A stretch of DNA of 5,750 nucleotides from G021776435 sp046756245 (GTDB lineage: Bacteria > Pseudomonadota > Alphaproteobacteria > Caulobacterales > Parvularculaceae): assembly GCA_046756245.1 (NCBI GenBank), contig JBHHVZ010000133.1, forward strand, positions 1 to 5,750, in the 5' to 3' direction. The position numbers were made by a program, and so were the translations under genes. This document shows positions 1 through 5,470 of the stretch, one piece after another (within the stretch, counting starts at the first letter, position 1; every line of letters begins with the position of its first letter). Below the pieces are notes generated by a model. That model was not told the DNA's origin, did no database searches, and saw nothing but the letters and a program-made list of their open reading frames with translations.

Positions 1-11
1 GAGGGATTAAG

Positions 12-57
12 GGGCCCCCTCACCCTAACCCTCTCCCCCTCAAGGGGGAGAGGGGAT
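12..57. repeat. Intergenic repeat with perfect CCCTCTCCCCC hairpin
   Basis: A GC-rich intergenic element contains a perfect 11-bp inverted repeat: CCCTCTCCCCC at 29-39 pairs with GGGGGAGAGGG at 44-54 around a TCAA loop. A CACCCTAACC tract (21-30) precedes it. On the other strand this reads GGGGGAGAGGGTTAGGGTG, a wording I recognise from dispersed intergenic repeats in many proteobacterial genomes. No T-tract follows the stem on either strand, so it is a poor intrinsic terminator. The outer limits of the element are approximate. Confidence 0.7.
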
Positions 58-132
58 TTGGTCCGTGCAAGTTGAGACGCCATTGCTTCAAGTTTGCGCG
101 TTGGTTCGGTCCGGCTCGAAAACCCCGAAACC

Positions 133-238
133 CGTTCATCCCCGCGCAGGCGGGGACCCAGCAAAGAATGGCGCCAGACTTCAATCGGCGTTTTTTGTTG
201 ACTGGATTTCCGCTTTCGCGGGAAAGAGCGGGGGATGG
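133..238. repeat. Composite palindromic intergenic repeat (two hairpin modules)
   Basis: Two small hairpin modules face each other about 50 bp apart. The left one contains CCCCGC at 140-145 pairing with GCGGGG at 150-155, within TTCATCCCCGCGCAGGCGGG. The right one contains TTTCCGC at 207-213 pairing imperfectly with GCGGGAAA at 218-225, and ends in AGCGGGGGATG at 227-237. The CATCCCCGC start (137-145) and the GCGGGGGATG end are roughly reverse complements, so the whole unit is an imperfect large palindrome. This resembles the REP/BIME-like elements common between alphaproteobacterial genes. It lies just past the stop codon of the DUF2513 gene and might stabilise the 3' end of that transcript, but there is no clear terminator. 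Confidence 0.65.
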
Positions 239-253
239 GCCATACTGAATTAT

Positions 254-622
254 TCATGATGAAAGGCCGAGTTGTTGTTGCGCGAATGAAACTGCGAGCG
301 CCTTGACGACGTCCAGCGGCGCTGATCCTGAAATTTCTGACAGTTTGCGAAGTGTTTTATTCCAGGTGTTCTCATCGCGAATCGCGTCGAGAAAGTCATG
401 CCCGCACCAAGTCAATCTATTAACATTGTATGCGGGCCCATCGCTGCTAGAAGCATCACATCCTTCTAACAACCCAGCTTCATCGAGCAAAAAGAGGTGC
501 CCTACGAGGATTTTTTCATCTACCTCGGACAGCTTTAAATCATCTATCCAACGACCGGATCCATCATCTTCTTTTTCGATGGCAAGAAGAATTTTGCGGA
601 TGAGATCCATATCCCTCTTCAT
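254..622 (-). CDS. DUF2513 domain-containing protein
   Basis: This encodes a 122-residue soluble protein that spans a DUF2513 domain over nearly its whole length. Visible family hallmarks are the start MKRDMDLIRKILLAIE, the HLFLLDEAGLLEG segment (42-54) and RLTWCGHDFLDAIRDENTWN (69-88). The first half has the helix pattern of a small winged-helix-like fold, but that fold is my inference and the family has no established function. There is no signal peptide or membrane segment. The ATG lies 7 bp after the ffh stop with only a weak AGG upstream, so translation may depend on re-initiation by ribosomes finishing ffh. Counted GC over 301-600 is about 47%, against 62-68% in sampled ffh blocks, which suggests recent acquisition. 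Palindromic repeats follow directly. The family call is strong; the role is unknown. Confidence 0.88.
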   Translation of the reverse strand: MKRDMDLIRKILLAIEKEDDGSGRWIDDLKLSEVDEKILVGHLFLLDEAGLLEGCDASSSDGPAYNVNRLTWCGHDFLDAIRDENTWNKTLRKLSEISGSAPLDVVKALAVSFAQQQLGLSS

Positions 623-629
623 GGTTAGC

Positions 630-2159
630 CTATTTCTTCTTTCCCATGCCCGGCAGGCCGCCCAATCCCGGCGGCATCGGGGCCTGGCCTGAAAGCGCCT
701 TTTCGATGGCGTCGAAGTCGATTTCCTCTGTATCCTGATTTTTTTTCGAAGGCTTGCCGCCGCCGGGCGCGGCGAGATCGGGCGCGCCGGCGTCCATTGC
801 GGACATTCCCGGCATTTGGCCGGCGAACTGCCGGGCCATGCCCTTCATGCCGCCCTTGCCCATCTTTTTCATCATGTCGGCCATCTGGCGGTGGGCTTTC
901 AAAAGCTTGTTGACTTCCTGCACGGACGTGCCCGACCCCGCTGCGACGCGCTTCTTGCGTTTGGCGTTCATCAGCGCCGGTTTCCTGCGCTCGGCTTTGG
1001 TCATCGACGAGATGATCGCCTCCTGGTGGACGATCTCCCGGTCGTCGAGGCCGCCGGCCTGATCGACCATCTTCTTCATTTTGCCCATGCCGGGCATCAG
1101 CCCCATGATCGCGCCAAGCCCGCCCATCTTGCGCATCTGCCGGAACTGGTCGGCCAGGTCGTTCATGTCGAACGCGCCCTTGGCCATTTTCCTGGCCTGA
1201 CGCTCGGCTTTTTCGAGGTCGATGTCTTCGGCCGCCTTCTCGACCAGCGAAACGATATCGCCCATGCCGAGAATGCGGCCGGCCATGCGCTCGGGGTCGA
1301 AGGTGTCGAGGGCGTCGATCTTTTCTCCAACGCCGATGAATTTGATCGGCCTGCCGGTGACGGCGCGCATCGATAGCGCCGCGCCGCCGCGCGCGTCGCC
1401 GTCGATGCGGGTCATGACGACGCCGGTAAGCGGTAGACGCGCCTTGAATTTTTCCGCGGTCGTCACCGCGTCCTGACCGGTGAGCGCGTCGACCACAAGC
1501 AAGGTCTCGACTGGCCCGGTCGCTTCGTGAATCTGTGCGGCCTCGGCCATCAACTGCTCGTCGATCGACAGCCGACCGGCGGTGTCGAGCAGGACGACGT
1601 CATAGCCGCCGAGCCTTCCCGCCTCCACGGCGCGGCGCGCAATATCGACCGGGGCCTGGCCGGCGACGATCGGCAGCGTCGCAACGCCCGCCTGCTCGCC
1701 GAGGATTTTGAGCTGCTCCTGCGCGGCCGGGCGGCGCGTGTCGAGCGAAGCCATCAGGACCTTTTTCTTGTCGCGCTTTTGTAGACGCAGCGCGATCTTC
1801 GCCGTCGAGGTGGTTTTGCCCGAGCCCTGCAGACCCGCCATCATGATCGCCGCCGGCGGCGTTGTCGCAAAATTGAGCGCGCCGTCATCCGACCCGCCGC
1901 CGAGCATATCGACCAGCGCGTCATGAACGATCTTGACGACCTGCTGGCCGGGGGTGACGGAGCGCAACACCTCCGCCCCGACCGCGCGTTCTCTGACTTT
2001 GACGATGAAATCTCTGGCGACCGGAAGGGCGACGTCGGCTTCGAGCAGCGCGATGCGCACCTCGCGCAGCGCCGCGTCGACGTCCTTTTCCTCGAGCGCG
2101 CCCTTTCCCCGGAGCTTCTCGAAAATCGAACCGAGCCGGTCGCTTAAAGAGTCAAACAA
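630..2159 (-). CDS. ffh: Signal recognition particle GTPase Ffh (SRP54)
   Basis: Ffh binds 4.5S RNA and hydrophobic signal sequences emerging from the ribosome, and delivers the complex to FtsY at the inner membrane through paired GTPase activity. With the start used here it has 509 residues. The helical N domain covers about 1-90. The G domain has G1 GLQGSGKTT (109-117), DTRRPAAQEQL (140-150), DTAGR (192-196), TRID (250-253) running into DGDARGG, and GVGEK (276-280). The Met-rich M domain covers about 328-435, with the RNA-binding stretch KRVAAGSGTSVQEVNKLL (403-420). A low-complexity Gly/Met/Pro tail with an acidic DTEEIDFDAIEKAL segment (476-489) ends in GKKK. The start is TTG, giving MFDSLSDRLG, because AAGGAG lies 6 nt upstream. 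A TTG nine codons earlier lies inside a leader hairpin and lacks this support. No rpsP follows within the window. Confidence 0.97.
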   Translation of the reverse strand: MFDSLSDRLGSIFEKLRGKGALEEKDVDAALREVRIALLEADVALPVARDFIVKVRERAVGAEVLRSVTPGQQVVKIVHDALVDMLGGGSDDGALNFATTPPAAIMMAGLQGSGKTTSTAKIALRLQKRDKKKVLMASLDTRRPAAQEQLKILGEQAGVATLPIVAGQAPVDIARRAVEAGRLGGYDVVLLDTAGRLSIDEQLMAEAAQIHEATGPVETLLVVDALTGQDAVTTAEKFKARLPLTGVVMTRIDGDARGGAALSMRAVTGRPIKFIGVGEKIDALDTFDPERMAGRILGMGDIVSLVEKAAEDIDLEKAERQARKMAKGAFDMNDLADQFRQMRKMGGLGAIMGLMPGMGKMKKMVDQAGGLDDREIVHQEAIISSMTKAERRKPALMNAKRKKRVAAGSGTSVQEVNKLLKAHRQMADMMKKMGKGGMKGMARQFAGQMPGMSAMDAGAPDLAAPGGGKPSKKNQDTEEIDFDAIEKALSGQAPMPPGLGGLPGMGKKK

Positions 2160-2165
2160 CAGCCG

Positions 2166-2171
2166 CTCCTT
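2166..2171 (-). promoter_or_regulatory. Shine-Dalgarno site deciding the TTG start of ffh
   Basis: The minus strand reads AAGGAG, then CGGCTG, then TTG. The 6-nt spacing is ideal for the TTG at 2159-2157. It is too short (3 nt) for the in-frame CTG at 2162, and it would sit inside the coding sequence if the TTG at 2186 were used. The resulting N-terminus, MFDSLSDRLG, matches the usual Ffh beginning. Confidence 0.8.
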
Positions 2172-2178
2172 CGCCTCA

Positions 2179-2202
2179 TGGCGCAAACACCGTTTGCCGC
2201 CA
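2179..2202 (-). promoter_or_regulatory. Leader hairpin just upstream of the ffh ribosome binding site
   Basis: On the minus strand TGGCGGCAAAC (2202-2192) pairs with GTTTGCGCCA (2188-2179) around a GGT loop. This makes a 10-bp stem with one bulged G. The stem ends 7 nt before the AAGGAG site, so it would sit at the ribosome's standby position. No T-tract follows, so it is not a terminator. Whether it regulates ffh is unknown. Confidence 0.5.
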
Positions 2203-2287
2203 CGAGGGCGTTACCCCGGCGGCGGGACATCCCCGGCTCCGTCCCTGTCCATATAGGAATTGGATCAGGGGGTCGCGCCGGCGGACG

Positions 2288-2308
2288 CGGGAAAAATCAG
2301 CTTTCCCG
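2288..2308 (-). promoter_or_regulatory. Hairpin at the start of the predicted ffh leader
   Basis: CGGGAAA (2308-2302 on the minus strand) pairs perfectly with TTTCCCG (2294-2288) around a 7-nt loop. It begins a few bases after the transcription start expected from the promoter at 2322-2350. It could protect the 5' end of the ffh transcript. It could instead be a weak 3' structure for the upstream barrel gene, which ends at 2380, but no T-run follows the stem. Confidence 0.35.
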
Positions 2309-2321
2309 AAAGTCGGAAGGG

Positions 2322-2350
2322 TCTATAGGCGAGGAAGCCGGCCGGGTCAA
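2322..2350 (-). promoter_or_regulatory. Predicted sigma70-type promoter of ffh
   Basis: The minus strand carries TTGACC (2350-2345, 5/6 match to TTGACA), a 17-bp spacer, and TATAGA (2327-2322, 4/6 match to TATAAT). Transcription would begin near 2315, giving a leader of roughly 155 nt that contains both hairpins before the ffh start. It lies in the non-coding gap after the barrel gene, which is where an independent ffh promoter would be expected. Confidence 0.65.
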
Positions 2351-2379
2351 TGACGGCTCAATCGACCAGAACGCCCGAA

Positions 2380-3573
2380 CTACAGCCCGCGCTTAAAATC
2401 GCCCCAGTCGATTTTGAGCGTCGCGCCGCCGAACGCGCCGTCGGAAAAGCGCGATCCGTCGATAAATCCGATGCTGCCTTCGAGCCACAAGCCCTGACGC
2501 AACCGCACATCAGCGACTGCGGCGTAGCGGATGAAATCGTCGTCGCCGACTGGTCTGCGAAACTCGCGGCGGTTGAAGCTGGCGCTCAAATCGACGCGAA
2601 ACCGCGTTGTCTGCCACGCCGCCCCGCCGCCGGCCTCATAGGCGTCGGCCTTCACCGGCGCGGCGAAGCCGATGTCGAATGCGCGGTCGAGATCGCCGCG
2701 CGCCATGGCGAAAAGCGCGTAGCGCCCGTCCGCGGTCAATGGCTGGCGGTAATGGGTCCAGGCTGAAACGCCGTCGTAATCAAAGCCTGAAAACCGGTTC
2801 TGGTCGGAGCGCAAGCCGACGCCGGCGCCCACGAGCCACGAGGCTTTTGCGATGAGTCGCTCAGCGCTTTCGTCCTGGCAATTGCTGCGCGCGTTTTCGA
2901 ACCCGCCGGCGTCGCCGGCGTCCTCAAGCGCGCTTTGCTGCATTTCGAGAAGCGCTTCGCCGCTCGTCTCCGGATCCTCAGCGAGCGCCGCCGCGAGATC
3001 CTGGATCGTCCGTTCGTGCGTTCCCCGGCGCAGCCGGTTCCAGGCCTCGTGCAGGCATTCAAACGCCGCCCGGTCGTAGCGATGGTCCTGCCGGTCGAGA
3101 AGCTGGGTCTGCGCGGCCGCCGCCAACCGCCAGGCATGGCTGCCGTCGGCGTCGATGAACGACCCGCCGAGACTGATCTGCGAGCGGGCGTAAATCCGTT
3201 CGATCTCGCTGGTGTCATTGCGATATTCTTCGAGCGTGATGCGCCGCGAACCGAACCAGTAGGGCGAAGCGGAAATCGCCAGCCCGTACTGGTCGCCGTC
3301 AGGTCCTGAAATACTGCCGATGTCATAGCCGAAGTCGCTCGGCGTCGCAGGCGCCGACGCGCGCCGGGTCGCCACCTCAAGAGACTGCATGGCCGGACCG
3401 GGCGGCGCGAACAGATCGAGATCGTAATCGTCGGCGTTCTGATAGTCTGCTTCGGATTCGCTGGCGGAATCTGCCGCCTGCAAGGCGAACGCCGGCCCCG
3501 ACGCCAGCATAGCTGCAATTGTTGCGGCTATCGCGCGCGTAAATTCCGCGCCCTTATTTCCGCGCCCGGTCAT
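2380..3573 (-). CDS. Predicted outer-membrane beta-barrel protein of unknown function
   Basis: This 397-residue exported protein is not one I recognise as a named family. A Sec signal peptide is clear: a basic start MTGRGNKGAEFTR, a hydrophobic core at 14-25, and AFA at 28-30 as the likely cleavage site. An acidic, probably disordered linker follows (34-60). Alternating polar/apolar strands typical of an outer-membrane barrel occur at about 96-110, 126-140, 145-160, 241-256, 283-292 and 309-388. Between the early and late strands sits a helical stretch (about 167-240) bounded by the only two cysteines, C173 and C232, which could form a disulfide. The start is set by an ATGA overlap with the upstream gene: its ATG at 3573 shares bases with that gene's TGA, implying translational coupling. 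A TTG 12 codons upstream would lie inside the neighbour and break up the signal peptide. Function is unknown; barrel topology is an inference. Confidence 0.75.
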   Translation of the reverse strand: MTGRGNKGAEFTRAIAATIAAMLASGPAFALQAADSASESEADYQNADDYDLDLFAPPGPAMQSLEVATRRASAPATPSDFGYDIGSISGPDGDQYGLAISASPYWFGSRRITLEEYRNDTSEIERIYARSQISLGGSFIDADGSHAWRLAAAAQTQLLDRQDHRYDRAAFECLHEAWNRLRRGTHERTIQDLAAALAEDPETSGEALLEMQQSALEDAGDAGGFENARSNCQDESAERLIAKASWLVGAGVGLRSDQNRFSGFDYDGVSAWTHYRQPLTADGRYALFAMARGDLDRAFDIGFAAPVKADAYEAGGGAAWQTTRFRVDLSASFNRREFRRPVGDDDFIRYAAVADVRLRQGLWLEGSIGFIDGSRFSDGAFGGATLKIDWGDFKRGL

Positions 3574-3941
3574 TTCGAAAACCGTATGGCTTCCGGCGGG
3601 CCGACCCACTCGCCGGGGTTCATCTTGCGGGTCTTGACCGTTATCGGATTCGCCAGGCCGGTCAGCAATTCGCCGTCCTGATAAATTCGGCGTTCATAAC
3701 GCGGCGCGCCCCATGTCCGCCCGAAAGGCGTTATGACTCCGTAAAAAACGCATCCCGACGTCTCAGCCGCGGGAACGCGCCAGACGACGACCGACTCGTC
3801 GCCACGCGGCTCAGGGTTGATAATATGTCCACGGAAATTCGAAAGCACGCCTTCAATGGGCTGCGCCTTCAGCGCGCGCAATTCGATAATCACGTCGCCG
3901 CCGTCGCGCGCAACATTGCATCGGCGTTTCTGAATGGCCAT
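3570..3941 (-). CDS. Hypothetical 123-residue protein coupled to the beta-barrel gene
   Basis: I do not recognise this protein. It has no signal peptide, no membrane segment and no known catalytic motif. It looks beta-rich and mixed, with segments such as DVIIELRAL (16-24), ESVVVWRVP (49-57) and GCVFYGVITPFGRTWG (63-78), two cysteines (C8, C64) and a basic TVKTRK stretch (101-106). As drawn it is predicted to be cytoplasmic, unlike its exported partner. The ATG at 3941 is chosen because GGGGAGG lies 5 nt upstream. A TTG at 3980 would add 13 poorly structured residues and sits inside a hairpin. Its stop overlaps the next start (ATGA), so the two genes are almost certainly one translational unit. 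Base composition resembles its neighbours. Confidence 0.75.
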   Translation of the reverse strand: MAIQKRRCNVARDGGDVIIELRALKAQPIEGVLSNFRGHIINPEPRGDESVVVWRVPAAETSGCVFYGVITPFGRTWGAPRYERRIYQDGELLTGLANPITVKTRKMNPGEWVGPPEAIRFSK

Positions 3942-3946
3942 CGCCC

Positions 3947-3953
3947 CCTCCCC
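3947..3953 (-). promoter_or_regulatory. Shine-Dalgarno site deciding the ATG at 3941
   Basis: The minus strand reads GGGGAGG, then GGGCG, then ATG. This purine-rich block at 5-nt spacing supports initiation at 3941 rather than at the upstream in-frame TTG (3980). Confidence 0.65.
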
Positions 3954-3964
3954 ACGCCTTGCGT

Positions 3965-3987
3965 CGCCGGCGTCCCACAAGCCGGCG
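3965..3987 (-). promoter_or_regulatory. Hairpin upstream of the hypothetical/beta-barrel pair
   Basis: CGCCGGC (3987-3981) pairs perfectly with GCCGGCG (3971-3965) around a 9-nt loop on the minus strand. It lies 11 nt upstream of the Shine-Dalgarno block of the 123-residue gene. No T-tract follows, so it is more likely a leader structure than a terminator for the symporter gene. Confidence 0.4.
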
Positions 3988-3994
3988 CAGCTCC

Positions 3995-4023
3995 AGTCTA
4001 GCCATTTCGAGGACGAATGGGAA
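3995..4023 (-). promoter_or_regulatory. Weak candidate promoter for the two-gene unit
   Basis: TTCCCA (4023-4018) and TAGACT (4000-3995) are separated by 17 bp on the minus strand, each matching the sigma70 consensus at 4 of 6 positions. The position is sensible, in the gap after the symporter stop and ahead of the leader hairpin. The match is weak and may be chance. Confidence 0.3.
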
Positions 4024-4029
4024 AGCCCC

Positions 4030-4055
4030 GGCCGAAGATGAGCGAAAAGTCGGCC
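4030..4055 (-). terminator. Possible weak 3' hairpin after the symporter gene
   Basis: Immediately after the TAA, GGCCGA (4055-4050) pairs with TCGGCC (4035-4030) around a 14-nt loop. The stem is only 6 bp, the loop is long, and only GGGGCTTTCCC follows, with no real T-run. Some termination or transcript-end protection is possible, but so is read-through into the next genes. Confidence 0.3.
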
Positions 4056-5423
4056 TTAAGCCACCGATTTCGCCCTGAAGACTTCCTCGTCGAGCGCGCC
4101 CTCCCATTTAGCCACGGTCACCGCCACCGCGGCGTCGCCCGTGATATTGGTGGCCGTGCGCATCATGTCGAGAAGCCGGTCGAAGGGGAAGATGAGCGCG
4201 ATGATCAGCACCGATTGCTCCAGCGTCACGCCGAATACGTTCAAGACCGTCGCAGCAAGCAGCAGCCCGGCCGACGGTATGCCCGCCGCGCCGACCGACG
4301 CCAGCGTCGCTGTCAGCGCGATCATCAGGTAGTCGACCCCATTGAGAGGAATGCCCAGCGCTTGCGAGGCGAACAAGGCGATGAGGCCAAGATAAATCGA
4401 CGTGCCGTCCATATTGATGGTCGCGCCGAGCGGCAGAACCGATCCGGCGACGGATTTCTTGACGCCGAGATTGTCCGAGACATTAGCGATGGTGACGGGA
4501 AGCGTCGCATTCGACGACGCCGTCGAATAGGCGACGGCCTGTGCGTCGACGATGCCGCCGAAAAACCGCACCACCGGCAGGCCGACGATAAAGCGAATGA
4601 TCGACCCGTAGGTGACAATCGCATGGAGGAAGCAGGCGAGATAAAGCGCGGCCGCAAGCTTGCCGAGATTTACCAGAATGTCGAGTCCCTGCGTTGAGAT
4701 GACCCACGCCATCAGCGCGTAAACGCCGTAAGGCGCGACCTCCATCACCGCTTCGGTGACTTTCAGCACCGCTTCCGCCGCGGCTTCCATAACGCGCGCG
4801 ACCGGCGCCGCTTTTTCGCCGGCGGTCAAAATGCCGACGCCGAACAGGATAGACCAGAAGATAATCGCAAGAACATCGGTCGAAACGAGCGCCGCAACGG
4901 GGTTCTCCGGAATGATTGCAATGAGCCGGTCAACGACGCCGCCAGCGGCTTCGGCCTCCTGGATCTTGCCCTGAACCGAGGCCACTGCGTCGGCGCCGAC
5001 GGCGGAGAGATCAACCCCTTCGCCCGGCCGGAAGACAAGACCGAAAATGAGCCCGATCGTGACTGCAACCACCGTCGTGCCGATATACATGCCGATGGCG
5101 CGCCCGCCGAGCGAGCCCAGCCTTTTCGGATCGCCCATGGCGATAACGCCCGCCGTCAGCGTCGTGAAGATCAGCGGCACGATCAACATGCGAATGAGCC
5201 GCACGAAAGCGTCGCCGATAAATTTCGACGAGGCGGGAACGCACGCCGCCGCGTCCGCACAGCCCACGGTTCCGCCGCCGAAGACAAACCCCATGGCGCC
5301 GCCGAGCCCGAGCCCGATCAGCACCCGCGCCCACAGCCGCATTTTGAGCGTCCGTGCAAGCACGAACAGCACGCCGAACAGAAGGATGGTGACGGCCCAA
5401 TAGACGATCAGCGCAGCGTTCAT
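4056..5423 (-). CDS. Dicarboxylate/amino acid:cation symporter (DAACS family)
   Basis: This inner-membrane secondary transporter of the glutamate/aspartate/C4-dicarboxylate family (TC 2.A.23) couples uptake to Na+ or H+. Its 455 residues contain the full family signature: the HP1 serine-rich loop AYSTASSNATLPVT (298-311), TM7 GATINMDGT (333-341), HP2 SVGAAGIPSAG (376-386) and TM8 DMMRTATNITGD (419-430). By recall alignment to archaeal GltPh, D419, R422, T423, N426 and D430 match D394, R397, T398, N401 and D405. The arginine favours an acidic substrate over a neutral one. The TM8 wording is closer to GltPh and GltP than to DctA, but the exact substrate cannot be read. An extra hydrophobic segment (5-23) precedes the canonical first helix (31-49). 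C55 and C61 lie in the following loop. The ATG has AAGGAG 8 nt upstream. YceI lies 47 bp before it and may be co-transcribed. Confidence 0.95.
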   Translation of the reverse strand: MNAALIVYWAVTILLFGVLFVLARTLKMRLWARVLIGLGLGGAMGFVFGGGTVGCADAAACVPASSKFIGDAFVRLIRMLIVPLIFTTLTAGVIAMGDPKRLGSLGGRAIGMYIGTTVVAVTIGLIFGLVFRPGEGVDLSAVGADAVASVQGKIQEAEAAGGVVDRLIAIIPENPVAALVSTDVLAIIFWSILFGVGILTAGEKAAPVARVMEAAAEAVLKVTEAVMEVAPYGVYALMAWVISTQGLDILVNLGKLAAALYLACFLHAIVTYGSIIRFIVGLPVVRFFGGIVDAQAVAYSTASSNATLPVTIANVSDNLGVKKSVAGSVLPLGATINMDGTSIYLGLIALFASQALGIPLNGVDYLMIALTATLASVGAAGIPSAGLLLAATVLNVFGVTLEQSVLIIALIFPFDRLLDMMRTATNITGDAAVAVTVAKWEGALDEEVFRAKSVA

Positions 5424-5431
5424 GGGAGTTT

Positions 5432-5437
5432 CTCCTT
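5432..5437 (-). promoter_or_regulatory. Ribosome binding site of the symporter gene
   Basis: AAGGAG lies 8 nt upstream of the ATG at 5423 on the minus strand. It supports this start and retention of the extra N-terminal hydrophobic segment. Confidence 0.75.
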
Positions 5438-5470
5438 ATGTCGTTTACGCCTCTACGCGACGCGCGTCTG

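Noticed and set aside
172..196. Plus-strand short stem followed by a T-run, resembling an intrinsic terminator
   Set aside because: The stem is only about 4 bp (CGCC with GGCG) with an 11-nt loop, no plus-strand gene leads into it, and it falls inside the composite repeat.
65..259. Plus-strand open frame of 64 codons
   Set aside because: It is built almost entirely from the palindromic repeat elements and has no ribosome binding site or recognisable product.
303..692. Plus-strand open frame of 129 codons across the DUF2513 gene and the ffh end
   Set aside because: It is antisense to a recognised DUF2513 domain, its product is Ser-rich without any recognisable motif, and it runs into the end of ffh.
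816..1376. Plus-strand open frame of 186 codons
   Set aside because: It is antisense to the Ffh G and M domains. Its His/Gly/Leu-rich composition is typical of a shadow frame in GC-rich DNA.
2736..3518. Minus-strand open frame of 260 codons
   Set aside because: It overlaps the barrel gene in another frame and encodes an Arg/Pro/Ser-rich product. The overlapping frame has a signal peptide and strand periodicity, so it is the real one.
3942..3980. N-terminal extension of the 123-residue protein to a TTG at 3980
   Set aside because: The strong GGGGAGG site lies inside this extension, 5 nt before the ATG at 3941, and the TTG sits in the loop of a hairpin.
4017..4697. Plus-strand open frame of 226 codons
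   Set aside because: It is antisense to the conserved half of the symporter. The product is extremely rich in Arg, Asp, Gln and His with no fold-like pattern.
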